A stretch of 64,000 nt of DNA from Sphingomonas oryzagri (GTDB taxonomy: Bacteria; Pseudomonadota; Alphaproteobacteria; Sphingomonadales; Sphingomonadaceae): positions 2,476,084 through 2,540,083 of the forward strand of contig NZ_JARYGZ010000001.1 of the NCBI RefSeq assembly GCF_029906645.1. The letters run 5' to 3'. Made by a program: the position numbers and the translations under genes. The notes beneath the pieces are model-generated. The model worked only from the letters and a program-made list of their open reading frames with translations. It was not told the origin of the DNA and made no database searches. How positions within the stretch are numbered: the first letter of the stretch is position 1; each line of letters opens with the position of its first letter. This document shows positions 18,532 through 28,854 of the stretch, piece by piece.

Positions 18532-19601
18532 CGGAGCTTCAGCGTGGCGAGGCCCGCCAGCGCGAGGATGAAGGCGACGATCCAGAAGCGGATCACCACG
18601 GTCGGCTCGGACCAGCCGATCTGTTCGAAATGATGGTGGATCGGCGCCATCTTGAACACGCGCTTGCCGGTGCGCTTGTAGAAGAACACCTGGATGATGA
18701 CGGAGAGCGCCTCCACCACGAACAGCCCGCCGACGATGCCCAGCACGATCTCGTGATGGCAGGCCACCGCGATGGTGCCGATCGCGCCGCCCAGCGCGAG
18801 GCTGCCGGTGTCACCCATGAAGACGGCGGCCGGCGGCGCGTTGAACCACAGGAAGGCGAGGCCCGCCCCGATGATCGCCGCGCAGATGATCGGCAGGTCG
18901 GCCGCGCCCGGCACGTGCGGGATACCGAGATAGGTCGCGAACTTCACGTTGCCGACGAGGTAGGAGATCACGAAGAAGGCGAGGCAGGCGATGATCACCG
19001 GCATGGTGGCGAGGCCGTCCAGCCCGTCCGTCAGGTTCACCGCATTGCCGAACGCCACGATCGTGAAGGCGGCAAAAGCGATATACCCCCAGCCCAGATC
19101 GATCACCGGCCCGTTGTAGAAGGGCACGTAGAGATGCGTGTTGCCGCCCAGGCTGACGAGGATCCAGCTGGCGATGCCGGCGATCATGAACTCGAACAGC
19201 AGGCGCACCTTGCCGGAGACACCGGCCGTGGAGCGCTTCTTCACCTTGTCGTAATCGTCGAGGAAGCCGATCGCGCCGAAGCCCAAAGTCACGAACAGCA
19301 CCGCCCAGGTGTAGCGGTTGGCGAGGTCCATCCACAGCAGCATCGAGACGACGAGGCTGGTCATGATCATCAGCCCGCCCATGGTCGGCGTGCCGCGCTT
19401 GGCGAGGTGGCTCTGCGGGCCGTCGGCGCGGATCGGCTGGCCCTTGCCCTGCCGCACGCGTAGCCAGCCGATGAAGCGCGGCCCGATGATCAGGCCGAGG
19501 AACAGGGCCGTCAGCGCGGCGGCGCCGGCGCGGAAGGTGATGTAGCGGATCAGGTTGAGGGCGTGGGGGAAGCCCAGATGATCGGCGATCAGATACAGCA
19601 T
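18528..19601 (-). CDS. mraY: Phospho-N-acetylmuramoyl-pentapeptide-transferase
   Basis: The 357-residue polytopic enzyme transfers phospho-MurNAc-pentapeptide to undecaprenyl phosphate, forming lipid I. Family motifs are [15 protein letters not shown], the Asp pair in [28 protein letters not shown], and the His cluster [13 protein letters not shown]. The ATG at 19601 overlaps the murF stop (TAATG read on the minus strand). Confidence 0.97.
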   Translation of the reverse strand: MLYLIADHLGFPHALNLIRYITFRAGAAALTALFLGLIIGPRFIGWLRVRQGKGQPIRADGPQSHLAKRGTPTMGGLMIMTSLVVSMLLWMDLANRYTWAVLFVTLGFGAIGFLDDYDKVKKRSTAGVSGKVRLLFEFMIAGIASWILVSLGGNTHLYVPFYNGPVIDLGWGYIAFAAFTIVAFGNAVNLTDGLDGLATMPVIIACLAFFVISYLVGNVKFATYLGIPHVPGAADLPIICAAIIGAGLAFLWFNAPPAAVFMGDTGSLALGGAIGTIAVACHHEIVLGIVGGLFVVEALSVIIQVFFYKRTGKRVFKMAPIHHHFEQIGWSEPTVVIRFWIVAFILALAGLATLKLR

Positions 19602-20974
19602 TAGGCAAACTCTCCCGCCAGCGCCGAGACGACGCGGGCGAGCCCGATGGCGTTGGACCCTTTGACGAGCACCGCGTCGCCGGGGCGGAGCATCTGCTCC
19701 AGCTTCAGGCGGGCGGTCGCGGCGTCGGGCACATGCTCGACGTGGACGCGGCCCGCAAGCGATTCGGCGAGTGGCGTCATGCCCTCGCCGACGAGGATGA
19801 CCGGATCGGCGCCCGCCGCGATCAGCGGATCGGCGAGCGCCGCGTGATAGGCGGCCGATCCCTCGCCCAGTTCGCGCATTTCGCCCAGCAGAGCGATGCG
19901 GCGGCTGGCCTTCTCCTGCCCCAGCTCGCGGATCGTCGCGGCCATCGAGGCGGGGTTGGCGTTGTAGCTCTCGTCGATGATCAAAGCCTCGCCGTCGTGG
20001 AGGCGGACGGCGCGACGCGCGCCGCGTCCGGGAAGCCCCGCCATCTCGGCGAGCGCGAGGCCGGCCGCCGCGAGATCGCCACCCGCCGCTTCCACAGCCG
20101 CCAGCACGGCCAGCGCGTTGGACACCCAATGCTCACCGGGCAGGCCGATGGTGAAGGTCAGCTGGCCGGTCGGCAGCGTGGCGTTGACCAGCGTGCCGGC
20201 GATGCCGCGCACCGCCTCGTTGGCGCGCACGTCCGCGCCCTTGCCGCGCCCGAAGCTGAGAATATTCGCGGCATAGGGCTCGGCGGCGGCGCGCAGGCGC
20301 TCGTAATGCGGGCTGTCGAAGGGCACGATCGCGGTGCCGCCCGGCTCGAGGCCGCGGAAGATCTCGCCCTTGGCATCGGCGATCGCTTCCTCGCCGGAGA
20401 AGAAGGCGGAGTGAGCAGGCGCGATGGCGGTGACGAGCGCGACGTGGGGGCGGACGAGCCTGGTCAGCGCGTCCAACTCGCCGGCATGGTTCATGCCCAT
20501 CTCGAACACGCCGAACTTGGTGTCGGCGGGCATCCGTGAGAGGCTGAGCGGCACGCCGACATGGTTGTTGTAGCTCTTGACCGATCGGTGCGCGCGGCCC
20601 GGCACTGCGCGATCGAGCGCGGCGTAGAGCGCCTCCTTGGTGCCCGTCTTGCCGACCGATCCGGTGACGCCGATGATCCTGGCGTCCGTGCGAGCGCGCG
20701 AGGCGGCGCCGAGCGCGTTCAGCGCGGCAGTCGTATCGGCGACGCGGACGTGCGGGCCTTCGACGGGATCGGAGACGAGCACGCCGGCCGCACCCTGCTT
20801 GTAGGCTTGGCTGACGAACTTGTGGCCGTCGGTGCTCTCGCCCTTGAGCGCGACGAACAGATCGCCGGGACCGACCTCGCGCGAATCATAGGCGACGCCC
20901 GAGACAGGAAAGTCGGTCGAGGCTTCGCCGCCGGTGGCCGACGCGATGGCGGCGGATGTCCAGAGCGCCTTCAT
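19601..20974 (-). CDS. murF: UDP-N-acetylmuramoyl-tripeptide--D-alanyl-D-alanine ligase
   Basis: The 457-residue enzyme adds D-Ala-D-Ala to the UDP-MurNAc-tripeptide, completing the cytoplasmic precursor. It has the MurF N-terminal [19 protein letters not shown], the ATP loop [15 protein letters not shown], the [14 protein letters not shown] motif and [13 protein letters not shown]. The ATG at 20974 was chosen; upstream readings translate the palindromic repeat at 20991-21077. Confidence 0.97.
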   Translation of the reverse strand: MKALWTSAAIASATGGEASTDFPVSGVAYDSREVGPGDLFVALKGESTDGHKFVSQAYKQGAAGVLVSDPVEGPHVRVADTTAALNALGAASRARTDARIIGVTGSVGKTGTKEALYAALDRAVPGRAHRSVKSYNNHVGVPLSLSRMPADTKFGVFEMGMNHAGELDALTRLVRPHVALVTAIAPAHSAFFSGEEAIADAKGEIFRGLEPGGTAIVPFDSPHYERLRAAAEPYAANILSFGRGKGADVRANEAVRGIAGTLVNATLPTGQLTFTIGLPGEHWVSNALAVLAAVEAAGGDLAAAGLALAEMAGLPGRGARRAVRLHDGEALIIDESYNANPASMAATIRELGQEKASRRIALLGEMRELGEGSAAYHAALADPLIAAGADPVILVGEGMTPLAESLAGRVHVEHVPDAATARLKLEQMLRPGDAVLVKGSNAIGLARVVSALAGEFA

Positions 20975-20990
20975 GCGCCCGCTCCTGAGG

Positions 20991-21077
20991 CCCGTCCTTC
21001 GACTTCGCTCAGGACGAACGGGGCGCGTGGGGCATACGCGGATCCCCCCGTTCGTCCTGAGCCTGTCGAAGGACGGG
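20991..21077. repeat. Palindromic repeat pair between murE and murF
   Basis: Two inverted ~32-bp copies (20991-21022 and 21045-21077) with the core CCTTCGACTTCGCTCAGGAC, separated by about 22 bp. They could form a long hairpin in the dcw transcript. Same family as 13252-13335. Confidence 0.8.
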
Positions 21078-21101
21078 CTGCAGGCGAGGCGGCACACACA
21101 C

Positions 21102-22547
21102 TCACGCCGCCACCTCGCGCGCTACGGAAACATCGTCGAACGGCAGCACCAGATCGCCGACGATCTGTCCGGTCTCGTGGCCCTTGCCGGCGACCAGCAC
21201 GACATCGCCCTCGCCCGCCTCCGCCACGGCGGCGGCGATGGCGGAGCGGCGGTCGCCCACCTCGCGCGCACCGGGTGCTGCGGCCATGATCGCGGAGCGG
21301 ATCGTCGCCGGATCCTCGGTGCGGGGATTGTCGTCGGTGACGATCGCGACGTCCGCCATGCGCGCGGCGATCGCACCCATCTCCGGCCGCTTGCCAGTGT
21401 CACGGTCGCCGCCCGCGCCGAACACGACGATCAGTCGCTCCTTCGCATGAGGTTTCAGCGCCTCGATCGCCGCCTGCAGCCCGTCCGGCGTGTGCGCGTA
21501 ATCGACGTAGACCGGCGCGCCCTTGGCGGTGATGACGGCGCGCTCCAGCCGCCCGCGCACCGGCTGGAGGCGCGACAGGCCACCCAGCACGTCGGAGAGC
21601 GCACCGCCCGTCGCCAGCGCGAAGCCGGCCGCGACCAGCGCGTTGGCCGCCTGATAGGCGCCGATCAGCGGCAGGTTGACCTTGTGAATCTTGCCCTCGG
21701 CCTCGATCATCAAGGTCTGGCCGAGCTGGGTCGGCGTGCGCTCGACGAGCTTCAGCGTCTCGCCCTTGGCGCCGACGGTGAGCAAGTTGAGCCCCCGCTC
21801 CCGCGCGATGTCCATCACCCGCGCCGAGACGGGATCGTCCGCCCAGATCACCGCGCTGCCGTCGCGATCGACCACCTCGGAGAACAGCCGCAGCTTGGCC
21901 TCCAGATAGGCCTCCATCGTGCCGTGATAATCAAGATGGTCGCGGCTGAGGTTGGTGAAGCCTACCACCTTCACCGGCAGCCCCTCGGTACGGAATTGAG
22001 CGAGGCCGTGGCTGGAGGCCTCGAAGGCGGCGTGGGTCACGCCCTCGCGGCGCAGGCCCGCCATGTTGGAGAGGAAGGTGACGATATCGGGCGTGGTCAG
22101 GCCGGTCGACACCGCCTGCGCCTTGCCCTCGCCGTCGGTCGTGGTGACGCCGAGCGTGCCGATCGAGGCGGCAGAGAAACCCTGCATCCGCCACAGCTGG
22201 CGGGTTAGCTCGACCGTCGAGGTCTTGCCGTTGGTGCCGGTGACGGCAATGGTCGTCTCGGGAAACGGCGCGAAGAAGCGCGCCGCGATCCGGGCGAAGG
22301 CGCGACGCGGCTCGGCATCGGCGATGTGGACGACGCCCGCCGGCACGCTCGCCTCGGGCCGCGCGACCACCGCGACCGCGCCCGCCTCGACCGCGCCCGC
22401 GATATAATCCTCGCCGTTGCGCGCTAGGCCCCGGAAGGCACCGAACACCGTGCCGGGCGCGACCTTGCGATGATCGATCGCGCAGCCGGTCACCGTCGCA
22501 TCCGCCTTGTCGCCCGCCACTTCGCCGATCAGCGCACCGAGTTTCAT
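21102..22547 (-). CDS. murE: UDP-N-acetylmuramoyl-tripeptide synthetase (meso-DAP adding)
   Basis: The 481-residue Mur ligase adds the third residue of the stem peptide. The ATP loop is VTGTNGKTSTVELTRQ, followed by TNLSRDHLDYHGTMEAY and VYVDYAHTPDGL. The sequence TDDNPRTEDP contains the DNPR motif that specifies meso-diaminopimelate rather than lysine, as expected for a Gram-negative. The ATG at 22547 lies 10 bases after the ftsI stop. Confidence 0.97.
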   Translation of the reverse strand: MKLGALIGEVAGDKADATVTGCAIDHRKVAPGTVFGAFRGLARNGEDYIAGAVEAGAVAVVARPEASVPAGVVHIADAEPRRAFARIAARFFAPFPETTIAVTGTNGKTSTVELTRQLWRMQGFSAASIGTLGVTTTDGEGKAQAVSTGLTTPDIVTFLSNMAGLRREGVTHAAFEASSHGLAQFRTEGLPVKVVGFTNLSRDHLDYHGTMEAYLEAKLRLFSEVVDRDGSAVIWADDPVSARVMDIARERGLNLLTVGAKGETLKLVERTPTQLGQTLMIEAEGKIHKVNLPLIGAYQAANALVAAGFALATGGALSDVLGGLSRLQPVRGRLERAVITAKGAPVYVDYAHTPDGLQAAIEALKPHAKERLIVVFGAGGDRDTGKRPEMGAIAARMADVAIVTDDNPRTEDPATIRSAIMAAAPGAREVGDRRSAIAAAVAEAGEGDVVLVAGKGHETGQIVGDLVLPFDDVSVAREVAA

Positions 22548-22557
22548 GAGCCTTCGA

Positions 22558-24315
22558 TCAATCCTTGTCGTGGGCGGCCGCGGCCGCACCGGTCAATGCT
22601 TTCGCCTTGTCGGCATCGGGACGCCAGATCAGCGGCAGCAGGTCGCTCTCATCGACGTCGTGGCGTTCGTCGGGGATGATGCCCAGCAGCGGGCCGATGC
22701 GCGAGATCATCCGGCCCATCGCCGGGCCGACCACCCAGGCCGCCGTGGTGAAGCCGTAGGTGTCGGCGGTCGCGTGCGGGCCGTCGAGCGTCATCATCAC
22801 CATATAATGGGGGTCGTCCATCGGGAAGACGCCGGCGAAGGTCGAGACGTTGAGCTTCTTGTTGTAGCCGCCGTCCATCGCCTTCTCGGCGGTGCCGGTC
22901 TTGCCGCCCAGCCGGAAGCCCGGAACATCGGCCTTCTTGCCGGTGCCGCCCGCCGCCGGCATCACGACGAGGCGCAGCAGCTGGCGCATCCGCGCGCTGG
23001 TCGCCTCCGAGATCACGCGCCGGCCGGGGTTGAGCGGATGCTCCGGCCCCACCTTGTAGAGCGTCGCCGGACGATAGATGCCGCCGTTGGTCAGCGCGCA
23101 ATAGGCGATGGCGAGGTTGAGCGGCGTCACCGCGATGCCGTGCCCGTAGGCGACCGTCATCGTCGTGGTGCGGCCCCAGTAGCGCGGCCAGAGCGGCTTG
23201 ACCTTGCCGGTAAGCTCGATCTCGGGCGGGCGATCGAAGCCCAGCTTGTCGAACATCGCCGTCTCGCGCTGCTGGCCGAGTTCGTCGGCGATACGGGCGG
23301 TGACGATGTTGGACGACTTTACGAACATCTCGGGGATATCGAGCCAGCGGCCCGCCGGCTCGTCATCGTGGATCTTGTAGCGTCCGATCTGCAGCGGCGC
23401 GGTCGCGTCATACTTCTTCGCCATCGAGGTGATGGTGCCGCTCTCGATCGCGTTGGCGAGCGTGATCGCCTTGAACGTCGAACCCAGCTCGTAGACCGAC
23501 TGGGTCATGTTGTTCTTCAGATTGCCGATGTCGGTGGCGCCCGGATCGTTCGGGTTGAAGTTGGGCAGCGACACCATCGCCAGCACCTCGCCGGTGCGCA
23601 CGTCCATCACGATGCCGGACGCGGCGGCGGCGGTGAACTTGTCCTTGGCGGCACCCAGCTCGTCCTCCAGCGCCGCCTGAACGCGCGCGTCGATCGACAG
23701 CTGGACGGGCGTGCCGCGCTTGTTCGGATCGAGCAGGCGGTTGTTCAGCACCTTCTCCATGCCGAACACGCCGCGCCCGTCGATATTGGTCCAGCCGAGC
23801 ACGTGGGCGGCCAGCGTGGTCTGCGGGTAGAGCCGCTCCGGCTCCTGCGCCAGCGCGATGGCCGGCTCGCCGATCGCATTCGCCTGCGCCACCAGTTCGG
23901 GCGTGGCGCGACGGCGGAGATAGATGAAGTTCTTCTTGGACCGCAGCATCGCGAAATAGTCCGCGACGCTGCGCTCGGGCATCAGCCGGTTCAGCTTCTG
24001 CGCGACCTCCATCGGGTCGTTGACCAGCTTGTTCGGGTGCAGGCCGATCGACCAGGCCATGATCGTGCGGGCAAGCGGCACGCCGTTGCGATCGACGATG
24101 TCGCCGCGCGCCGGCAGCAGGCCGTCACCGGCCGGAGTCGGCGCCGATCCGGTGAGGAAGATCGACGAGAAGATCAGCTTGAGCGCGATCACGCCGACCA
24201 CGCCCAGGAACACCAGCATCACCACCATCAGGCGAAAATGCACAAGCGCCAGCGATTGCTGGCGCTTGTCGGCAAGCCGGACCCGATCGGGGCGCGTTAT
24301 GGTGGCCGTCGTCAC
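22558..24315 (-). CDS. ftsI: Penicillin-binding protein 3 (FtsI), septal transpeptidase
   Basis: The 585-residue class B PBP cross-links septal peptidoglycan with FtsW. It has a short cytoplasmic N-terminus, one membrane anchor (LMVVMLVFLGVVGVIALKL, about residues 29-47), a dimerisation/pedestal domain, and a transpeptidase domain. The active-site Ser is in LGSTFKAITLA (SxxK), SxN is VKSSNIVTA and KTG is GGKTGTAEKA. It starts at a GTG (24315) overlapping the ftsL stop (GTGA). Confidence 0.96.
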   Translation of the reverse strand: MTTATITRPDRVRLADKRQQSLALVHFRLMVVMLVFLGVVGVIALKLIFSSIFLTGSAPTPAGDGLLPARGDIVDRNGVPLARTIMAWSIGLHPNKLVNDPMEVAQKLNRLMPERSVADYFAMLRSKKNFIYLRRRATPELVAQANAIGEPAIALAQEPERLYPQTTLAAHVLGWTNIDGRGVFGMEKVLNNRLLDPNKRGTPVQLSIDARVQAALEDELGAAKDKFTAAAASGIVMDVRTGEVLAMVSLPNFNPNDPGATDIGNLKNNMTQSVYELGSTFKAITLANAIESGTITSMAKKYDATAPLQIGRYKIHDDEPAGRWLDIPEMFVKSSNIVTARIADELGQQRETAMFDKLGFDRPPEIELTGKVKPLWPRYWGRTTTMTVAYGHGIAVTPLNLAIAYCALTNGGIYRPATLYKVGPEHPLNPGRRVISEATSARMRQLLRLVVMPAAGGTGKKADVPGFRLGGKTGTAEKAMDGGYNKKLNVSTFAGVFPMDDPHYMVMMTLDGPHATADTYGFTTAAWVVGPAMGRMISRIGPLLGIIPDERHDVDESDLLPLIWRPDADKAKALTGAAAAAHDKD

Positions 24316-24845
24316 GGCCGGCGGGACTTCCCGCCCCGGTCGAGATAGGCGACCACCTGGTCGCTCGGGATCGTCAGGCTGGCACGCTGCAGGACGGGCC
24401 GCTGCGCCGGCGCATCGAGATCGAGCGACACCGAATGAACCAGCCGGGTCGCCGGCGCATCCACCACCTTGCGATAGGCCACAGCCGCCACCGCCGGCGC
24501 AGCCTGGAGGCCCGATGCGTCGGGGGCAGCGTCCGCATTCGGGGCGGGCGCGGTGGTGGACAGGGAGGCGAGCTGCATCTCACCCGCCAGATACTGGCGC
24601 GCCTTGGGCGCGGTCAACGAGAGGACGTCTGCGTTCCACCGCTCCAGCTGCACCAGTCGGCTCCGCGTATTGAGTTCGGTGGTGAGCGCGCGGATATCCT
24701 GCTGCCCGGTGAGCAGGGCATGTTCGGTGTCCGCCACCTTCGCCCGCTCGGCCGCGACCTGCAGCGAGACGAGATAGCAGCCCAGCGCCGCAGCGCCGGC
24801 GACGGCCGACCAGCTGACGGTCTTGAAACGGGTGGCGATCGTCAT
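24312..24845 (-). CDS. ftsL: FtsL-like bitopic division protein
   Basis: The 177-residue protein has a short N-terminus, one membrane segment ([18 protein letters not shown], residues 13-30) and a following coiled-coil stretch of about 50 residues. This topology and the position between rsmH and ftsI identify it as FtsL, which links FtsQ to FtsW/FtsI. The Ala/Pro-rich C-terminal extension makes it longer than E. coli FtsL (121). The ATG overlaps the rsmH stop (ATGA), and its stop overlaps ftsI (GTGA). Identity rests on position and topology since FtsL is poorly conserved. Confidence 0.8.
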   Translation of the reverse strand: MTIATRFKTVSWSAVAGAAALGCYLVSLQVAAERAKVADTEHALLTGQQDIRALTTELNTRSRLVQLERWNADVLSLTAPKARQYLAGEMQLASLSTTAPAPNADAAPDASGLQAAPAVAAVAYRKVVDAPATRLVHSVSLDLDAPAQRPVLQRASLTIPSDQVVAYLDRGGKSRRP

Positions 24846-25813
24846 CGACGGGATCCTTGGGCAGGTGGAGCGGCCTCACGGGGCCAGGCGGAAGCGGCGG
24901 TGCGGGTGGCGGCGCGGAGCGTCGCCGAGCGCGAACGGGGGTTGCGGCGGGTCTCGGCCTCGCCCGCACGGATGCCACGCGACACGGACTCGAAACTCTG
25001 CGGGCGGGCGGCGCCGGCCTGCGGGCGATGGCGCGAACCGGCCGGCGCGGGCTTGCCGCGCGCCGTCAGGAAGCGCTTCACCATGCGATCCTCGAGACTG
25101 TGGAAGCTCACCACGGCAAGGCGGCCGCCATCCTTCAGCAGCGCCTCGGCGGCGGCGAGGCCCTCGTCCAGCTCGTCCAGCTCGCGGTTCAGGTGGATCC
25201 GGATCGCCTGGAAGGTCCGCGTCGCGGGATCCTTGGGCATACCCGGATGATGGCCGACCGCGCGGCGCACCACCTCGGCCAGCTCGCCAGTGCGGGCGAG
25301 CGGACGCGCGGCGACGATGGCGCGGGCGATACGGCGGGCGCGCGGCTCCTCGCCATAATGATGGAGCACGTCGGCGATCACCGATTCGTCGGCGGTGTTG
25401 ACGAAGTCGGCGGCGCTCTCGCCCTCCTGGCTCATCCGCATGTCGAGCGGGCCGTCGCCCTGGAAGGAGAAGCCGCGCTCGGCCTGATCGAGCTGCATCG
25501 AGGAGACGCCGATATCGAGCGTCACGCCGTCGACCTGACCGACGCCGCGCTCGGCCAGGGCCTCGCCCATGCGCGAGAAACGCTCCGCTACCAGTACCAG
25601 CCGGCCACCGCTCTCAGCCTCCAGCACACGGCCGGCGGCGATGGCATCGGGATCGCGATCGAAGGCGTAGACCCTCGCGGCACCCGCCGCGAGAATCGCG
25701 CGGGTATAGCCGCCGGCGCCGAACGTACCGTCTACATGCGTCTCGCCGGGCTGCACGGCCAGCGCCGCCAGAACCTCGTCGAGCAGGACCGGGATGTGAG
25801 GCGCTTCACTCAC
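24842..25813 (-). CDS. rsmH: 16S rRNA m4C1402 methyltransferase RsmH (MraW)
   Basis: The 323-residue SAM-dependent enzyme methylates N4 of C1402 in 16S rRNA. It begins [14 protein letters not shown], then [14 protein letters not shown] (SAM loop), [18 protein letters not shown] and GPLDMRM. The C-terminal part has [15 protein letters not shown]. It starts at GTG (25813), forming GTGA with the mraZ stop. Confidence 0.97.
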   Translation of the reverse strand: MSEAPHIPVLLDEVLAALAVQPGETHVDGTFGAGGYTRAILAAGAARVYAFDRDPDAIAAGRVLEAESGGRLVLVAERFSRMGEALAERGVGQVDGVTLDIGVSSMQLDQAERGFSFQGDGPLDMRMSQEGESAADFVNTADESVIADVLHHYGEEPRARRIARAIVAARPLARTGELAEVVRRAVGHHPGMPKDPATRTFQAIRIHLNRELDELDEGLAAAEALLKDGGRLAVVSFHSLEDRMVKRFLTARGKPAPAGSRHRPQAGAARPQSFESVSRGIRAGEAETRRNPRSRSATLRAATRTAASAWPREAAPPAQGSRR

Positions 25814-26340
25814 AGCACGATCCCCCGCTCTTTCAGCAGGAAGGCGAGCGGCTTGCGCACGCGCGACGTCTCGGGGAGGCGCTCCATCGCGATGCGGGGG
25901 TTCCAGATCTGGAAGGTCAGGCCGGCGCCGACGAAGAAGGCGAGATCCTCGATCTGACCGAACTCGCGCAGCATGGGGGAGAGGACCATGCGGCCGGCAC
26001 CGTCGAAGGTGACACGCTCGAGGCCGCCATGCGCGTCCATCGCCAGCTCTTCCAGCTTATCCATGCGTTCGGCGGCGGGAAGCTCCGCGACGCTGGCGGC
26101 GAGCTGGATATCGATCTCGGCGGAGGCGACGGCATCGAGCGCCCACAGGCAGTCGCCGCTCTTGTGCTCGCCGATCTTGAGGGCGTTCTCGGGATCGAGG
26201 GCGTTGGCGAGGGCGCGCTTTTCGATGAGCGTCCGGAAGCTGGCCGGCACCGACACCCGTCCCTTCGCGTCCACCGCGTTCAGCGCATGGCCTTGAAAGA
26301 TGTGGCCGATGTCCAACCCGAAAGCCCCGTTTGGCGACAC
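25810..26340 (-). CDS. mraZ: Transcriptional regulator MraZ
   Basis: The 176-residue protein is the first gene of the dcw cluster. It has the MraZ signature [20 protein letters not shown] and a second AbrB-like half ([15 protein letters not shown]). MraZ forms ring-shaped oligomers and represses its own operon in enterobacteria. The start is a GTG at 26340 preceded by AGAGGG at a 5-nt spacing. The region upstream carries five TGGG repeats about one helical turn apart, on the strand opposite the gene. Confidence 0.94.
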   Translation of the reverse strand: MSPNGAFGLDIGHIFQGHALNAVDAKGRVSVPASFRTLIEKRALANALDPENALKIGEHKSGDCLWALDAVASAEIDIQLAASVAELPAAERMDKLEELAMDAHGGLERVTFDGAGRMVLSPMLREFGQIEDLAFFVGAGLTFQIWNPRIAMERLPETSRVRKPLAFLLKERGIVL

Positions 26341-26409
26341 GTCCCTCTGTCGCCGTTCCGCAATCCTGAGACCCTCGCTCCCCGCGGGCCCCCTTGCGGA
26401 CGGTCACGG

Positions 26410-26484
26410 ACCTAACATGGGTGCCGTTGGGGTTTCAATACCACTGTATGGGGTAAACATGGGTCGGCTGTGTATTTCTTGGGT
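26410..26484 (-). promoter_or_regulatory. Candidate mraZ promoter with phased TGGG boxes
   Basis: On the minus strand a possible -35 TTGAAA (26438-26433) and weak -10 TTAGGT (26415-26410) are 17 bp apart, giving a leader of about 60 nt. Plus-strand TGGGN boxes start at 26418, 26428, 26449, 26460 and 26480, spaced 10, 21, 11 and 20 bp. MraZ of E. coli binds TGGGN direct repeats with 10-bp spacing. Here the boxes are on the opposite strand to the gene, so the link to MraZ is inferred. Confidence 0.45.
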
Positions 26485-26803
26485 AGAGTTTGGTCGAAGC
26501 GGGAAGTCGATACCGCGCGAATAGGCCACATTTCCCGATTTGTTCTTGGGGATCGCCTGTGGATAACTATGTGTGCGGATGTGGACGCATTCGCCCGGCC
26601 GGGGCGGCGGCGGGACCGGTGGAGGCACACTGATGGGGTCGCGAAGGCGCGACTCAGCGGCGTGATCCTCCCCCGCCATGGGGAGGTGGCACGCGGAGCG
26701 TGACGGAAGGGGAAGATGGAGGGACGATAGCGGCGACATCACCGCCCGCCTCCTCCGACGGCCAACGGCCGCCACCTCCCCCTGGCGGGGAAGGATCCAG
26801 CGC
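26485..26803. other. Intergenic region upstream of the dcw promoter
   Basis: About 320 bp with no supported gene. It contains the inverted repeat described separately at 26664-26798 and one more TGGGG box at 26547. The segment 26500-26600 is relatively AT-rich. Confidence 0.5.
26664..26798. repeat. Inverted repeat with CCTCCCCC.GCCA core
   Basis: Copies at 26664-26690 and 26771-26798 are inverted relative to each other, each with its own small hairpin (CCCCGCCA next to GGGGAGGTGGC). The ~80 bp between them has no supported ORF. It looks like a small non-coding repeat element. Confidence 0.65.
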
Positions 26804-27175
26804 TCAGTGCCCCGCGGGCGCCGCGCTGTTGGACTGGTTGGACAGCACCGGCGCCGGCGGGCTGAGCGTCAGCATCGGCGGATTGCCGGTCATCTGCGGC
26901 GGCGGCATCGTCGGGGCGGGCTTCGGCGTATTGGCGCCGGGCGCGACGCCCAGTTCGGCAAGCGGCTCCTTGGGCGGCTCGGGCGGCGCCTGAACGTTGG
27001 CGACCACCGCCCCGTTGGCGAGCTTGATCGAATGGTCGTCCTGGCCGAGAAAACTGAAGATCGAGGCAGCGAGCAGGGTCAGCAGGAACACCGCGGCAAG
27101 GCCGGTGAGGCCCACGCGCACGCGCTGCATCACCACGTCACGATGTTCGCGCGGCTGATCCTGCGTTTCGACCAT
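26804..27175 (-). CDS. Small single-pass membrane protein, proline-rich C-terminus
   Basis: The 123-residue product starts MVETQDQPREHRDVV, has one hydrophobic segment (VGLTGLAAVFLLTLLAASIF, about residues 21-40) and then an extracytoplasmic Pro/Ala-rich tail with PPEPPKEPLAEL and MPPPQMTGNPP. It begins 20 bp after the cysK stop with AAGGCGG upstream, so it is probably co-transcribed with cysK. No family is recognised; the topology resembles small envelope adaptor proteins. Confidence 0.65.
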   Translation of the reverse strand: MVETQDQPREHRDVVMQRVRVGLTGLAAVFLLTLLAASIFSFLGQDDHSIKLANGAVVANVQAPPEPPKEPLAELGVAPGANTPKPAPTMPPPQMTGNPPMLTLSPPAPVLSNQSNSAAPAGH

Positions 27176-27195
27176 ACCGCCTTGTAGCGGAGCCG

Positions 27196-28206
<1,011 letters not shown>

Positions 28207-28352
28207 AGGCGGCGGCGCAACGAGCCGCAACGCAGCTTTGCTTTGTGTCGCGCAATGCCAATCCCGCAACATGTTGTAACATTAAAAATGCCGCATCGCC
28301 GCATATCCGGTCTTGACGTTAACAATTCGGATGCGCGATCAGCGAGCTCGCT

Positions 28353-28763
28353 ATGCGAACCCCCTCCTCCCGTATGCGCGCCTTCACGGCGCTGGCCATC
28401 ATGCCGCTGCTCTCGCTCGCGGCCTGCAACTCCAAGCCGACCGCGATCCACCCGGATGACGGCGACGACATGAAGACCGCGGTGGCCAACGCCGCGCCGG
28501 TCGAGCTGCCGCCGTCGATCAGCGCGACCAAGACCTTCCGCTGCAAGGACAACAGCGTGATCACGCTGGACTTCTACTCGGACGGCAAGAGCGTCGGCGT
28601 GCATCCGAAGCCGGATACCCGCGCGACCGTCGCCAAGGCGGACGCCGCCGGCCAGCCGATGAAGACCGCCGACGGCGCCTACACCGTGTCGGGCACGGCG
28701 ACTGCGGCCTCGGTCGACGTCACCATGCCGGGCAAGGACAAGCAGGCCTGCGACAGCGAGTAA
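28353..28763 (+). CDS. Small lipoprotein, possibly MliC-like
   Basis: The 136-residue product has a signal with lipobox LSLAACN (lipidation at about Cys25). The mature domain is small and beta-rich: FRCKDNSVITLDFYSDGKSVGV, then GAYTVSGTATAASVDVTM, ending QACDSE. A Cys near the first strand and one at the C-terminus with this strand pattern resemble the MliC/PliC family of lysozyme inhibitors, but the match is by eye and weak. It is followed by a strong terminator, so it is a single-gene unit. Confidence 0.7.
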   Translation: MRTPSSRMRAFTALAIMPLLSLAACNSKPTAIHPDDGDDMKTAVANAAPVELPPSISATKTFRCKDNSVITLDFYSDGKSVGVHPKPDTRATVAKADAAGQPMKTADGAYTVSGTATAASVDVTMPGKDKQACDSE

Positions 28764-28786
28764 TCGCGGCAGCGAACCGAATCACG

Positions 28787-28821
28787 AGGCCGGCGGGGCA
28801 CCCCGCCGGCCTTTTTCTTTT
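28787..28821 (+). terminator. Rho-independent terminator
   Basis: A perfect 12-bp stem (28787-28798 with 28801-28812) followed by TTTTTCTTTT. It lies 24 bp after the small lipoprotein stop and 30 bp before purL. Confidence 0.9.
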
Positions 28822-28854
28822 GCCCCCCCTCCCCTCTCGCGCTAGGGCGCGCGC

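Noticed and set aside
20975-21097. Extended N-terminus for murF
   Set aside because: The extra residues come from translation of the palindromic repeat; the family N-terminus begins at 20974.
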